64,000 nt of DNA from Mogibacterium sp. (GCA_017405845.1 JAFQZQ010000048.1:1-64000), one strand, 5' to 3'. Shown: positions 8,771 to 18,029, counted from the stretch's first letter. Notes: generated from the letters alone by a model not told the origin. A program made the numbers and translations.

Positions 8771-10435
8771 ATGGCAAAGGTAAACATTATCAGAAGAGCA
8801 GCCAGGATCGCAAAGTCGATTCTTTTACCGGCAGATAAGGCTAGGCTGGAGAAGCGTATTGAATTTTCCAGGAAGCAGATCCATAAAAGAAGGAAAAACA
8901 ACAAGAGGCGCAACATCGCTGAGCGCAACGTCCTTATTATGGATGAGACCGGTATGACTAAAGAAGAAATCAACGAGAAGCTGCAGCATTTCCGCGATAT
9001 GAATATAACGCAGCTTTCGCACAATCTGTTCAAGGCTTTCGGCCTTTATAAAATGGATGATGAAGAGGCAGTCAAGGTGCTGTACAAGCTCAAGGAGCTG
9101 AAGGATCTCGAGTACGACCTCAGATGGGACTACAGGCTTTGGGATCTTGGCCTTCTTTCCTTTGAGGACGTTGAAGAGAACTCCACGAAGTTTAAAAAGC
9201 TGTACGGCGAGCTTCTGACAAAGGACGGTCAGCTCGCTATCGTAGAGAAGGCGGGCTATCTGCATCCTGAGACATTCGATGACAATCAGCTGAGAGATCT
9301 CGCGGCAGACATGGAGTTCACAAGATCCATCCTGAGGTTTACACGTTCGCAGTACGCGCAGTTCCACTTCTATGACAAGAGCATTCCTGAGAGAAGGACT
9401 TTCGTAGCAAACCTCGACAGAGACCTGCTGAGATCCGAGATCAATACCAGAGACAGCGTAGCCATCCTCGATGACAAGCTGATGACTTACGAGCACCTCA
9501 GCAAGTTCTTCGGCCGCGATCTTGTAAGCATCGCCGGAGAGACTGACTATTTCAAGTTCAAGAGATTCTTTGAAAACAACGATGCAGGTGTACTGAAGCC
9601 GAGATTCGAATCGCTCGGAAAGGGCATCAGGCTCATCCACAAATCCGAATTCGATGAAGCCGGCATGGGCAAGGCGTTCATCTCTCTTGTTGACGAGTAC
9701 CGCCGCTTCCTGCTCGAGGGATACATCAATGCTGCAGAAGAGATCCGCAGGCTTAATCCTGATTCCGTCAACACTGTACGCGTGATGGCGTACTACGATG
9801 GAGAGAAGACCACGATCTTCAGCGTTTCGATGAGAATAGGTCACGCCGGCTCGTTCGTAGATAATGCGGGAGCAGGCGGCATCACAGTTGCCATCGATAA
9901 GGAGACCGGACGCATCGACAGTGACGGTTACGACGAGAAGGGTCTCGTTTACGAGTGCCACCCTGATAACGGCATCAAGCTTAAGGGATACCAGCTGCCG
10001 GCATGGGACAAGGCTCTCGCAACTGTAGAAGAGATATCGAGAAGCCTCGAAGGCGCTAAGTTCGTAGGCTGGGACCTCGCATGTACCGACAAGTACGAGT
10101 GGGTGCTCGTTGAGGGTAACGGAAGATCGGGCTTCTTCGGAGCACAGGCTCCGCACGACAAGGGCCGACTAAAGGAGTTCCTGGAGCTGACAGGCTCAGA
10201 TCCTAGGGGCGCAGTATGCAGGGGTATCGCAAGAGAGACTGCAAAGAGGATCCGCAATGAGGAAGAGATTCCTGTCGAAGATACGATGGAGATGATCTAC
10301 CACTTCGAGTCGCTTGGTCTCGACGGCCGCTACTTCTATGAGTGCCGCGCATGGGAGAAATCTGATGAAGAGCTCCTGGCACTCAAGGACAAGTATGCTG
10401 TGCAGAACCGCATAAATGAATTACACGGAGAATAA
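8771..10435 (+). CDS. Sugar-transfer-associated ATP-grasp enzyme
   Basis: This 554-residue cytoplasmic protein is of the ATP-grasp type often found in capsule and teichoic gene clusters (PF14397-like). The catalytic half runs from about residue 270. It includes GVLKPRFESLGKGI (nucleotide-binding lysine region), DSVNTVRVM, FVDNAGAGGI and the metal-binding VGWDLACT...WVLVEGNGRSG. The N-terminal ~200 residues are helical and basic, without a recognised fold. ATP-grasp enzymes join a carboxylate to an amine through an acyl phosphate; the substrate here is unknown. The start has AAGGAGATAAC upstream. It opens an eight-gene operon reaching 18767, and the next gene starts one base after its stop. 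Confidence 0.85.
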   Translation: MAKVNIIRRAARIAKSILLPADKARLEKRIEFSRKQIHKRRKNNKRRNIAERNVLIMDETGMTKEEINEKLQHFRDMNITQLSHNLFKAFGLYKMDDEEAVKVLYKLKELKDLEYDLRWDYRLWDLGLLSFEDVEENSTKFKKLYGELLTKDGQLAIVEKAGYLHPETFDDNQLRDLAADMEFTRSILRFTRSQYAQFHFYDKSIPERRTFVANLDRDLLRSEINTRDSVAILDDKLMTYEHLSKFFGRDLVSIAGETDYFKFKRFFENNDAGVLKPRFESLGKGIRLIHKSEFDEAGMGKAFISLVDEYRRFLLEGYINAAEEIRRLNPDSVNTVRVMAYYDGEKTTIFSVSMRIGHAGSFVDNAGAGGITVAIDKETGRIDSDGYDEKGLVYECHPDNGIKLKGYQLPAWDKALATVEEISRSLEGAKFVGWDLACTDKYEWVLVEGNGRSGFFGAQAPHDKGRLKEFLELTGSDPRGAVCRGIARETAKRIRNEEEIPVEDTMEMIYHFESLGLDGRYFYECRAWEKSDEELLALKDKYAVQNRINELHGE

Positions 10436-10436
10436 G

Positions 10437-10895
10437 ATGGAAGACAACAAAGATAAGGACCTTGTGATCGGTTATACGACAGGCGTGTATGACCTGTTCC
10501 ACATCGGACATCTGAACCTGCTGAAGAATGCCAAGGGCATGTGCGACAAGCTGGTAGTCGGCGTTACCGTCGATGAGCTTGTTGCGTACAAAGGCAAGCA
10601 GGCAATGATACCGTTTGAGGACAGGATCGAGATAGTGCGCAGCATAAAATATGTTGATGCGGCTGTACCTCAGTACGACATGGACAAGCTCACTGCCTGC
10701 AAAAAGCTCGGCGCTAAGTACCTGTTCGTCGGTGACGACTGGTATGGAACGGAAAAGTGGCAGGCTTACGAGAAGGAATTCGCTAAAGAAGGTATCCAGA
10801 TCGTCTACTTCCCGTATACAAAGGGAATTTCCTCGACGAGGATCTCAGAGGCGCTCAGAGCGGTTCGCAAGAGCAGCCTGAACGACGTGAAGTAA
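10437..10895 (+). CDS. TagD-like cytidylyltransferase
   Basis: This ~152-residue HIGH-superfamily nucleotidyltransferase resembles glycerol-3-phosphate cytidylyltransferase, which makes CDP-glycerol for teichoic acids. It has YTTGVYDLFHIGHLNLL with the catalytic HIGH motif, RIEIVRSIKYVD, FVGDDWYGTEKW and the second signature ISSTRISE. The length is slightly above the usual ~130 residues. I prefer ATG 10437, with GGAG six bases upstream, over ATG 10416, which overlaps the previous gene. CDP-choline or another CDP-alcohol cannot be excluded because a LicD protein is in the same operon. Confidence 0.85.
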   Translation: MEDNKDKDLVIGYTTGVYDLFHIGHLNLLKNAKGMCDKLVVGVTVDELVAYKGKQAMIPFEDRIEIVRSIKYVDAAVPQYDMDKLTACKKLGAKYLFVGDDWYGTEKWQAYEKEFAKEGIQIVYFPYTKGISSTRISEALRAVRKSSLNDVK

Positions 10896-10907
10896 GAGGG
10901 ACAGCAT

Positions 10908-11942
10908 ATGACAGTCGATCCGGTTTATTGTGCAAGTTCATTTTTCGAGTTCAGGATGGTTGAGGATGCGGACCACACTTTCGCAGAAGGTGTGAAGCCG
11001 CGCAGGTTTCAGATACCTGAAAACAGGACTCCTGTGCACGACAGCTTTGAGCTCGAGGAAGCGCTGAAAACCGCAATGGATGAAGCGCTTGCGAGCGGCA
11101 ATTGCGCACTCATGCTCAGCAGCGGCATCGATTCGGCGATCCTGGCGAAGATGATGCCTGAGGGCTCCAAGGCTTATACACTCAGATGCTGCGCTCCGGG
11201 CGCAGTTGATGAGACTGAGCGCGCTCACGAGTATGCAGAGATCTGCGGACTCGATCACGAGATAATCGACATCACCTGGGACGATTACATTGAGTACACG
11301 CCGCGCCTTTTGAAACACATGGGGCAGCCGATCCACTCGATTGAGCCGCAGATATACAAGGCTGCGCTTACCGCAAAGGCGGCCGGATTCGACAAACTTA
11401 TTTTCGGCGAGACTGCGGATATCATCTACGGCGGCCACAGCATACAGCTCTGCCGCGAGTTCCAGCTCGACGAGTACATCGAGTACCACGATTTCATTGA
11501 TCCGCACAAGGTGCTCAAAGAGGGCGTCACTATCCGCGAGCCGTACGAGAGGCATTACAAGGACGGCCGCATGGATGTCTACGGTTTCCTTAACGACATC
11601 CACCTGAGACAGTCACCTAACTCGTATGTTGACTCGTGCTCACTTGCGGGGATCGAATTTATCGCGCCATATCTCACTACAGAGCTGGGCGTGCCTCTCG
11701 ATCTCGACCGCATCCGCAGCGGAGAAAACAAATATCTGGTGCGCGAGGTCTTCCACAGACTGTTCCCGGATATGGGACAGCCTAAGAAACTACCTATGCC
11801 AAGGGCACTGGCGCAGTGGATGGCAGACTTCCCGGGAGCAACGAGGCCGGAGTTTTATCAGGGTGCGGGCAAGGATATGACACCGGATCAGAAATGGTAC
11901 ATATATATCACCGAAATGTTCATGAACATGGTGGTCAAATAA
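10908..11942 (+). CDS. Asparagine-synthase-like ATP-pyrophosphatase lacking the glutaminase domain
   Basis: This 344-residue protein matches the C-terminal synthetase half of asparagine synthase. It has the PP-loop LMLSSGIDSAILA (about residues 67-79), YTLRCCAPGAVDETERA, and KLIFGETADIIYGGH. The usual N-terminal Cys-led glutaminase domain is absent, so ammonia or another amine would be the nucleophile. Enzymes of this type adenylate a carboxylate and form an amide. In a glycopolymer operon the substrate may be a sugar acid or an attached amino acid (inference). The start at 10908 has GAGGG upstream. It sits 12 bases after the cytidylyltransferase and 22 before the next ATP-grasp gene. Confidence 0.8.
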   Translation: MTVDPVYCASSFFEFRMVEDADHTFAEGVKPRRFQIPENRTPVHDSFELEEALKTAMDEALASGNCALMLSSGIDSAILAKMMPEGSKAYTLRCCAPGAVDETERAHEYAEICGLDHEIIDITWDDYIEYTPRLLKHMGQPIHSIEPQIYKAALTAKAAGFDKLIFGETADIIYGGHSIQLCREFQLDEYIEYHDFIDPHKVLKEGVTIREPYERHYKDGRMDVYGFLNDIHLRQSPNSYVDSCSLAGIEFIAPYLTTELGVPLDLDRIRSGENKYLVREVFHRLFPDMGQPKKLPMPRALAQWMADFPGATRPEFYQGAGKDMTPDQKWYIYITEMFMNMVVK

Positions 11943-11964
11943 ATAATTAAAGGAGTCAGTAAAA

Positions 11965-13548
11965 TTGAGCAATTTGTTTAAAGGTATTACTACAAGTATC
12001 AGTAAGGCGTTAATGACAGGGGCTAAAGAGGAGACTAAGGCAGAAACCAAGGAACCACTAAAGGAAGAGTCTAAGACTAAGAAGAAGAAAACACCGGAAG
12101 AAAAGAAGGCTTACAGGCTTAATAAATATGATCTTACCGAAGAGGAGTATGAAGCACAGCGTTACGACCTTCTGGGCGGTATTTCGATGAAGTGGCTTAT
12201 GACCAAGCCAAAGATCCGCGCCAAGGTCGATTATGTTGCAGAGCGGTATGGGGCTCCGCGTGGAGAAGTATATGCAAAGGCTATAAAGCTCAGCAACGAG
12301 CATGGGATTACTTTGAACAAATTTGCCAGAGAAGACCTGTTTGCGCTCGAAGGCGAGGAGCTCGAAGCGGCGATCACAAAAATACACGGAAAGAGACAAA
12401 GACAGTACCAAACCCTTTCGAATATCACAGGCATGGATATCGATGAGGTGAAGGAGTACATCGAAAAGATGAACGAGGAGTATGGCGTGGGAGTCGCCAA
12501 CATAATAGACAACGAACTCTTCAAGCTGAGTCATGATGAGATCGTGGAGCTCCTCGAAAAAAATAAGCGTGAGAACGAGCTCAGAAAAGAAAAGATCAAG
12601 AAAGCAAACAACTGGGATGATTTCGAATTTGAGCGCAGCGTAGCATACTGCAAATTCCGCTATTTTATATACTCGCTTAAGATATATGACAACCTGGGAT
12701 GCTGGGCATACCCGCGCGAGGTGCTCGATACATTTGCTGTTCCTAGAGACCGAATCGATCTGTGCAGAACATACAACACTGCTTCTACGAAGGTTCTCGA
12801 CAACAAGATAGACTTCGATATTGCGTTCAAAGACTTCCTCGGCAGAAAATTCTGGGTCAACAAGGATACAAATATTGATGAATTCAGGGACTTCATTGAC
12901 GGTCAGGACAGGCTTTTCTGCAAGCCTATCAATCTTTGCGGAGGCCATGGCTGCTATGATTACAAGGTCACAGATGATGTGGAGGCAATGTATGAGTATT
13001 TCATGAACGAGCCGCTGATGATCATCGAGCAGATACCAAAGCAGCACCACCTGATCAATGAGATATACCCTCACAGCATCGATACTGTCAGAGTCACTGC
13101 TGCTATAAAGGACGACAAATTCATACCGATCAATTCATGGATAAAATTTGGAGCTAACGGAAGCGTAGTGGACGGCCGTGCCAGCGGCGGATGCTTTGCA
13201 GGTGTTGATGTAAAGACAGGCATAGTCGACACCCCGGCTATCAATTATGATAACGAGCGTTTTACAAACCATATGGATACCGGAAAGCCGATCACAGGCT
13301 TCCAGATCCCGTACTGGCCTGAGGTGCTCGATCTTGCAGAACGCGCGCTGAGGCATATAGACGGCATCAATTTTGTCGGCTGGGATATCTGTGTCACAGA
13401 GGACGGCCCGATCATCATAGAAGGCAACTCGGGACCTGCGCTGGCTGATGTTCAGCTGCTTTACAGTTATGAGGGACATGAGGGCGAAGGACAGAGATGG
13501 CGCTACATCGATCTGCTCGAAGACCCGGATAAATGGAGAAGAGTATAA
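11965..13548 (+). CDS. Sugar-transfer-associated ATP-grasp enzyme, tandem paralogue A
   Basis: This 527-residue protein starts at TTG 11965 with AAGGAGT nine bases upstream. The first ~45 residues are Lys/Glu-rich. Residues about 50-230 form a helical region shared with paralogue B. The ATP-grasp domain follows with KFWVNKDT, FCKPINLCGGHGCY, KQHHLINEIYPHSIDTVRVTAA, GSVVDGRASGGCFAGVDV and FVGWDICVTEDGPIIIEGNSGPA. The product is predicted to form an amide or similar acyl bond; the substrate is unknown. The last ~45 bases are identical to those of paralogue B, which points to tandem duplication. The 61-base gap to paralogue B carries only its ribosome site. Confidence 0.85.
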   Translation: MSNLFKGITTSISKALMTGAKEETKAETKEPLKEESKTKKKKTPEEKKAYRLNKYDLTEEEYEAQRYDLLGGISMKWLMTKPKIRAKVDYVAERYGAPRGEVYAKAIKLSNEHGITLNKFAREDLFALEGEELEAAITKIHGKRQRQYQTLSNITGMDIDEVKEYIEKMNEEYGVGVANIIDNELFKLSHDEIVELLEKNKRENELRKEKIKKANNWDDFEFERSVAYCKFRYFIYSLKIYDNLGCWAYPREVLDTFAVPRDRIDLCRTYNTASTKVLDNKIDFDIAFKDFLGRKFWVNKDTNIDEFRDFIDGQDRLFCKPINLCGGHGCYDYKVTDDVEAMYEYFMNEPLMIIEQIPKQHHLINEIYPHSIDTVRVTAAIKDDKFIPINSWIKFGANGSVVDGRASGGCFAGVDVKTGIVDTPAINYDNERFTNHMDTGKPITGFQIPYWPEVLDLAERALRHIDGINFVGWDICVTEDGPIIIEGNSGPALADVQLLYSYEGHEGEGQRWRYIDLLEDPDKWRRV

Positions 13549-13609
13549 AGGGGCAGAGCCACGGGGTATAGGGACTGAGATGAAATAATACGGGAGGTTA
13601 TTTCACTCA

Positions 13610-15121
13610 ATGGAAAAGAAAAAAGGACTCAAGGGATTCCTCAGCATATTCGGAAGAAGCAGCGACAATGAAACTGCTTCGAAGAGAATCGCCGGATATG
13701 GCATCACTGAGGAAGAGTATATAAAAGAAAAATACGATCTTCTGACTGACAGGGATCTCGACAAACTGATGACTGATCCTGTCGTAAGCGGCAAGGTCGA
13801 CTACGTTGCAGACAGATACAAAGTGTCTCGCGGCGAGGTATACGCAAGAGCGGCTGAACTGAAAAAAGAATATAAGATCTCGCTCAACAGATTCCTGCAG
13901 GATGATCTGTTCCCGGTGCATTCAGATGAAAAGCTGAGGGCAGTCAGGGAAAGCATGGACAAGGCAAAAAAGAGACAGCTTAACTCTCTCGCCGATGTCA
14001 CCGGCATGGATTCGGAGGAAGAGAAGGAATACGTCGCGCATATAAAGGACAAGTTCGGCGTTGATGTTGCTTTCATAAAGAATCACGAGCTCTTCAAGAA
14101 GAGCGACGAAGAGATTTCTGAATACCTGGCGGAATACAGGCAGGATAATGCCAAAAGAAGAGAGCGCATCAAGAGAGAAATGAACTGGACTGATTTCGAT
14201 CTTGAGCGCAGTCTGGCGTTCTGCCGCTACAGGTATCATGTCGGCGAGCTCAGCGCATATGACAACATAAGATTCTGGGCGTATCCGCGCGAGGTGCTCG
14301 ACACATTTGCGGTGAAGCAGGACAGCCTTGACCTCAAGAAGTCATATAACACTGTGTCGACAAAGATTCTTTCAAACAAGATCAGATTTGATAATAAATT
14401 CAGGGAGTTTATCGGAAGGAAGTTCTGGGTCAACAAAGATACGGCGTTTGAGGAGTTCTGTGAATTCATCGACGGACTCGACAAAGTCTTCTGCAAGCCG
14501 ATCAACCTGTGCGCAGGCAAGGGATGCTATCTGTATCCGCTGTCAGGCGACGCAGAGAAGGATTACGAATACTTCATCAATGAGCCGAAGATGCTCATAG
14601 AGGAAGTACCTAAGCAGCACCACCTCATCAATGAGATCTACGACAAGAGCATCAACACCGTGAGGGTGGCAGCTGTAATAAAAGAGGGCGAATTCATACC
14701 TTTCTTCGCATGGATCAAGTTCGGAGCAAAGGGGAGTATTGTTGACGGACGCGCAGGCGGCGGTTGTTTTGCAGGCGTAGATGTGAAGACGGGCATCGTC
14801 GACACTCTTGCGATAGATAAAGATAACAATCGTTTCGACAAGCATGTCGATACCGGCAAGTCGATCACGGGCTTCCGGATCCCGTACTGGCCGGAGGTGC
14901 TCGATCTTGCAGAACGCGCGCTGAGACATGTTGACGGCATCAACTATGTCGGCTGGGACATCTGCATCACAGAGGATGGCCCTATCATAATAGAAGGAAA
15001 TTCTGCTCCGTCGCTGGTAGACATGCAGCTGCTTTACGGGTACGGCGAGCACGAAGGAGAGGGTCAGAGATACAGATACATCGATCTGCTCGAAGACCCG
15101 GATAAATGGAGAAGAGTATAG
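13610..15121 (+). CDS. Sugar-transfer-associated ATP-grasp enzyme, tandem paralogue B
   Basis: This 503-residue paralogue of the preceding gene has the same order: a helical N-terminal region, KFWVNKDT, FCKPINLCAGKGCY, KQHHLINEIYDKSINTVRVAAV, GSIVDGRAGGGCFAGVDV and YVGWDICITEDGPIIIEGNSAPS. The catalytic segments are nearly identical to paralogue A, while the N-terminal third has diverged. This suggests the same chemistry with a changed partner or acceptor. GGGAGG lies upstream of ATG 13610. The gene end overlaps the possible start of the LicD gene, indicating translational coupling. Confidence 0.85.
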   Translation: MEKKKGLKGFLSIFGRSSDNETASKRIAGYGITEEEYIKEKYDLLTDRDLDKLMTDPVVSGKVDYVADRYKVSRGEVYARAAELKKEYKISLNRFLQDDLFPVHSDEKLRAVRESMDKAKKRQLNSLADVTGMDSEEEKEYVAHIKDKFGVDVAFIKNHELFKKSDEEISEYLAEYRQDNAKRRERIKREMNWTDFDLERSLAFCRYRYHVGELSAYDNIRFWAYPREVLDTFAVKQDSLDLKKSYNTVSTKILSNKIRFDNKFREFIGRKFWVNKDTAFEEFCEFIDGLDKVFCKPINLCAGKGCYLYPLSGDAEKDYEYFINEPKMLIEEVPKQHHLINEIYDKSINTVRVAAVIKEGEFIPFFAWIKFGAKGSIVDGRAGGGCFAGVDVKTGIVDTLAIDKDNNRFDKHVDTGKSITGFRIPYWPEVLDLAERALRHVDGINYVGWDICITEDGPIIIEGNSAPSLVDMQLLYGYGEHEGEGQRYRYIDLLEDPDKWRRV

Positions 15122-17190
15122 CTTTGGAAAGATGGGAAGAAGTATACACCGGTATCCTCAATAGGCTTCAGGATATCTGCATACGCAATGGCATCGGGGC
15201 GTGGCTGACAGGCCATACCGCACTCAGTGCATACAGAGACGGCCGGTTGGCGGAAAGCGGCGCAGAGGTTTGTGTGCCTGCAAAGGATGCGCTTCGCCTT
15301 GAAAAGGCGATAAAAGCTGAAGCGGACGGTAGTTTCGACGTTGAGTCGCCGCTCAGCAACGCGAGATATCCGAAGTACGAGCTTATGGTGTTTGACCCGC
15401 GCACGACTGACTGCGACGCGTCGGACTTCTTCAGGCGGAACAATAACTGCATGCACGTAACGGTCAGGCTTGAGGGACAGTCCCCAAAGAAGCAGGGCAA
15501 GGCCGGCAAGCTGCTGAGCAAGCTGAACAGGAAGCTCGCCGGGCCTGAGAAGGAGTTTGAGAGATGGTGTGCATCGCAGCAGGCAGAGGCTCCCGGGCTT
15601 AAGCCTGTGGAGCTATGCGGATACAGCTTCCGCATACCGGCGGATGCTGACGCATTCTTTACAAAGCAGTTCGGACCGGGATGGCAGTATCTCGATCTGC
15701 CTAAGTTCACCTCGTCGGACAAGCACTTCCGCGACACTGAACGCAGCTGGAAGAAAATATCCGCAGACATCCCATCTGCAGACATAAAGGCTTACGAGAA
15801 GACTTACAAAGAATACAGAGAAGCTGTAGCCGACCACCGCGATGCGCAGAAGGTGCTGACCCGCGTGCACAACATAGTCGACCGCAGCTATGACAGAATA
15901 CAGCAGTATAAGAGGCTCGCTAAACGCGAGGAGGCTCTGAAGGCGCTCGCTCATGAAGGATGCTTTGACGAGCTCGAGGCTGAGCTCGCGCCATATCTCG
16001 CAAAGCTCAAGAAGTACCGCGACAAGGGGCTCGATCTGTACATAGACGACGCGCTCACGGAAGTCGTGGACGTGCTGCTGAGGCATAAGGGCATGGACGC
16101 CTTTGCGGATGAGCTGCAGAAGCTGATGCCTGCTGAAAGGTCAGCTTTAGTGCTCACCGATCATCACGGCAAAGCTCTGGAGACTATTCCGGATGCCGGA
16201 GTCACTGAAGGCGATGCTGACGATACACCTGACGGAGTGCTCTCGGAAACGCAGATAAGGCTGCTCGACATGATGAAGAGGGTGCATGAGTTCCTCAGCG
16301 AAAACGGCATTGAATACTACCTCTTCGGAGGAACACTGCTTGGTGCTGTAAGGCACAACGGATTCATTCCTTGGGACGATGACATGGATATCGTCATGGA
16401 CAGGGCCAATTACTATAAGCTCGTTGAGATTTCGGATAATCTGCCTTGGGACGACATTTCCTTCGACTGCTGTGAGAAGAACCCGGGATTCCACAAGCCG
16501 TTCGGCATGTTCACCCTGCTCACCGACACCAGATTCGTAAATGACCGTGTTTACTTCGGCGGCGCGGGCCTGGGCACCGGCATTGATGTCTTTATCATGG
16601 ACAATGTGCCGTTTGAGCATCTCGATGAATACCTGAAGACCAGTCTGCTTTATCAGGAGGTCCAGACGGACGAGACCATAAAGTGTGCCGATATATTCAA
16701 ATACAAGGACGAATACTTTGAATGCAAAGAGCGCGAGGCTGCAGGCGGCAAGTCTGCCGAGGTGGCGCGCCTCAGAGCTGAGATGGAGAAGTACGGTACT
16801 AAGAAGCCTGGCGATCTTCAGGTTGTAAGGCTCTGGGCCAGAAAGCCGCGCATCTACGAACCGGGCATGATGGAAAAGCCGATCCTCCACAAATTCGAGG
16901 ATGCGGAGTTCCCGATCCCGGAAAGAGCGGTCGAATGCCTCGAGATGCAGTACGGCTCAGACTGGAATGTGATACCTCCGCATGAGGGCAGAAAGGTGCA
17001 CGCCTTCAAGATAGATTTCGACCTTGCAGCATGCAACTACTATGATCTGATCGACAGGGATGTCGACTGGGCAACAGTGAAGGCAGCCCTCGATGCGCGC
17101 AAGCAGAGCAGGCTCAAGGCGCTCGACAAGAAGCAGGCTCTCGACAAATTCAGAAAAAATTTATACGCTAAGCGAAAAGATACAGTATAA
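15106..17190 (+). CDS. Double LicD-family protein with degenerate N-terminal copy
   Basis: This protein has up to 694 residues. The C-terminal part (about 380-690) is a LicD/fukutin-type nucleotidyltransferase-fold domain with FGGTLLGAVRHNGF (about 407-420) and catalytic acids in IPWDDDMDI (424-428). Family members move a phosphate-linked group such as phosphocholine from a CDP donor onto a glycopolymer. Residues about 10-210 align with the same fold (WLTGHTALSAYRDGRL, and YSFRIPADADAFF...FGPGWQYL near its end), but the acidic motif is replaced by ESGAEVCVP, so it is probably inactive. A helical, charged linker spans 210-375. The start is ATG 15106 (overlapping the previous stop by 16 bases) or TTG 15124 with GGAGAAGAG upstream. 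Confidence 0.85.
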   Translation: MEKSIALERWEEVYTGILNRLQDICIRNGIGAWLTGHTALSAYRDGRLAESGAEVCVPAKDALRLEKAIKAEADGSFDVESPLSNARYPKYELMVFDPRTTDCDASDFFRRNNNCMHVTVRLEGQSPKKQGKAGKLLSKLNRKLAGPEKEFERWCASQQAEAPGLKPVELCGYSFRIPADADAFFTKQFGPGWQYLDLPKFTSSDKHFRDTERSWKKISADIPSADIKAYEKTYKEYREAVADHRDAQKVLTRVHNIVDRSYDRIQQYKRLAKREEALKALAHEGCFDELEAELAPYLAKLKKYRDKGLDLYIDDALTEVVDVLLRHKGMDAFADELQKLMPAERSALVLTDHHGKALETIPDAGVTEGDADDTPDGVLSETQIRLLDMMKRVHEFLSENGIEYYLFGGTLLGAVRHNGFIPWDDDMDIVMDRANYYKLVEISDNLPWDDISFDCCEKNPGFHKPFGMFTLLTDTRFVNDRVYFGGAGLGTGIDVFIMDNVPFEHLDEYLKTSLLYQEVQTDETIKCADIFKYKDEYFECKEREAAGGKSAEVARLRAEMEKYGTKKPGDLQVVRLWARKPRIYEPGMMEKPILHKFEDAEFPIPERAVECLEMQYGSDWNVIPPHEGRKVHAFKIDFDLAACNYYDLIDRDVDWATVKAALDARKQSRLKALDKKQALDKFRKNLYAKRKDTV
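15474..15485. repeat. Possible intragenic core of the REP-like repeat
   Basis: GGGACAGTCCCC lies inside the degenerate LicD module, encoding EGQSP at the start of a variable insertion (about residues 123-150). It matches the core of the intergenic palindromes exactly but has no long arms, so it may be chance. Confidence 0.3.
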
Positions 17191-17191
17191 T
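17186..17191 (+). promoter_or_regulatory. Candidate -10 box at leaderless distance
   Basis: TATAAT ends seven bases before ATG 17198, so transcription from it would begin at the start codon. It overlaps the LicD stop codon and has no convincing -35 box. It may be a fortuitous match within the operon. Confidence 0.25.
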
Positions 17192-17197
17192 TACAAC

Positions 17198-18007
17198 ATG
17201 ATTGAAAGCATTAAACTGATATTCCAGGAGCATAAGGATTTTCGCAAGCAGATATTCATGCTTGCCAAGTCCGATCTTATCAAGATCTATCGCGGTGCTG
17301 CGCTCGGATGGGCATGGGCAGTGATCAAACCGCTGATGACTCTTTTCGTGTTCTGGTTCGGATTCACCGTAGGTCTGAGACACGGCAAAGCTGTAAACGG
17401 CTATCCGTATTTCCTGTGGCTGGTCGGAGGATTCCTGCCGTGGTTCTACATGCGCGATATGATCCAGGGAGGGGCGGAGTGCATACGTAAATACCGCTAC
17501 CTTGTCACCAAGATCAAATTCCCGATATCCATAATCCCTACATTTACAAGCTTATCGCACATGGTGGTGCATCTCTTCCTGCTGGCGGTAGGTATCGCGG
17601 GATTCTGGATCATGGGATTCGCACCTGACATTTACTATCTGCAGATCCCGTTCTACATGCTGCTGATGTTCCTGTTTTACGAGATATGGGGACTGTTCGC
17701 GGGCATGATGGCGGCGATAAGCAAGGACTTCCTCAACCTGGTAAAAGCGACGGTGCAGGCGCTGTTCTGGCTGTCGGGCGTAATATATAACGTAGATACG
17801 ATCGAAAATCCTGTCGTCCGTACGGCTCTCAAGTTCAATCCTATCACGGTGATTGCCGGAGGATACCGCAAGTCGTTTATATACAAGGAGTGGTTCTGGG
17901 AGGACAAGATAGAACTGGCCTGCTACGCGGCGACATTCATAGTATTCTTATTCCTGGCGCTGTGGGCGTTCAAGAAGCTGCGCAAGGAGATCCCTGACGT
18001 TCTCTAG
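17198..18007 (+). CDS. tagG: TagG-type polysaccharide ABC exporter permease
   Basis: This 269-residue integral membrane protein belongs to the ABC-2 family that exports teichoic acids or O-antigens. About six membrane segments are visible, beginning with WAVIKPLMTLFVFWFGF after an amphipathic N-terminus (SDLIKIYRGAALGW). The conserved FLPWFYMRDMIQGGAECIRKYRYLV region and the late FNPITVIAGGYRKSF segment are typical. I chose ATG 17198; an in-frame start at 17093 lies inside the LicD gene. There is no good ribosome site. The ATPase partner follows after 22 bases. The pair would move the finished lipid-linked polymer across the membrane. Confidence 0.88.
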   Translation: MIESIKLIFQEHKDFRKQIFMLAKSDLIKIYRGAALGWAWAVIKPLMTLFVFWFGFTVGLRHGKAVNGYPYFLWLVGGFLPWFYMRDMIQGGAECIRKYRYLVTKIKFPISIIPTFTSLSHMVVHLFLLAVGIAGFWIMGFAPDIYYLQIPFYMLLMFLFYEIWGLFAGMMAAISKDFLNLVKATVQALFWLSGVIYNVDTIENPVVRTALKFNPITVIAGGYRKSFIYKEWFWEDKIELACYAATFIVFLFLALWAFKKLRKEIPDVL

Positions 18008-18029
18008 GCTGAACGGAGCAAGTGAAATA

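Noticed and set aside
8825-10156. Long 443-codon open frame on the minus strand
   Set aside because: It is antisense to a well-supported ATP-grasp gene, has no ribosome site, and its composition follows from the codon bias of the plus-strand gene.
12058-13074. 338-codon open frame on the minus strand
   Set aside because: It lies wholly within the ATP-grasp paralogue A gene on the other strand, with no recognisable protein and no start signal.
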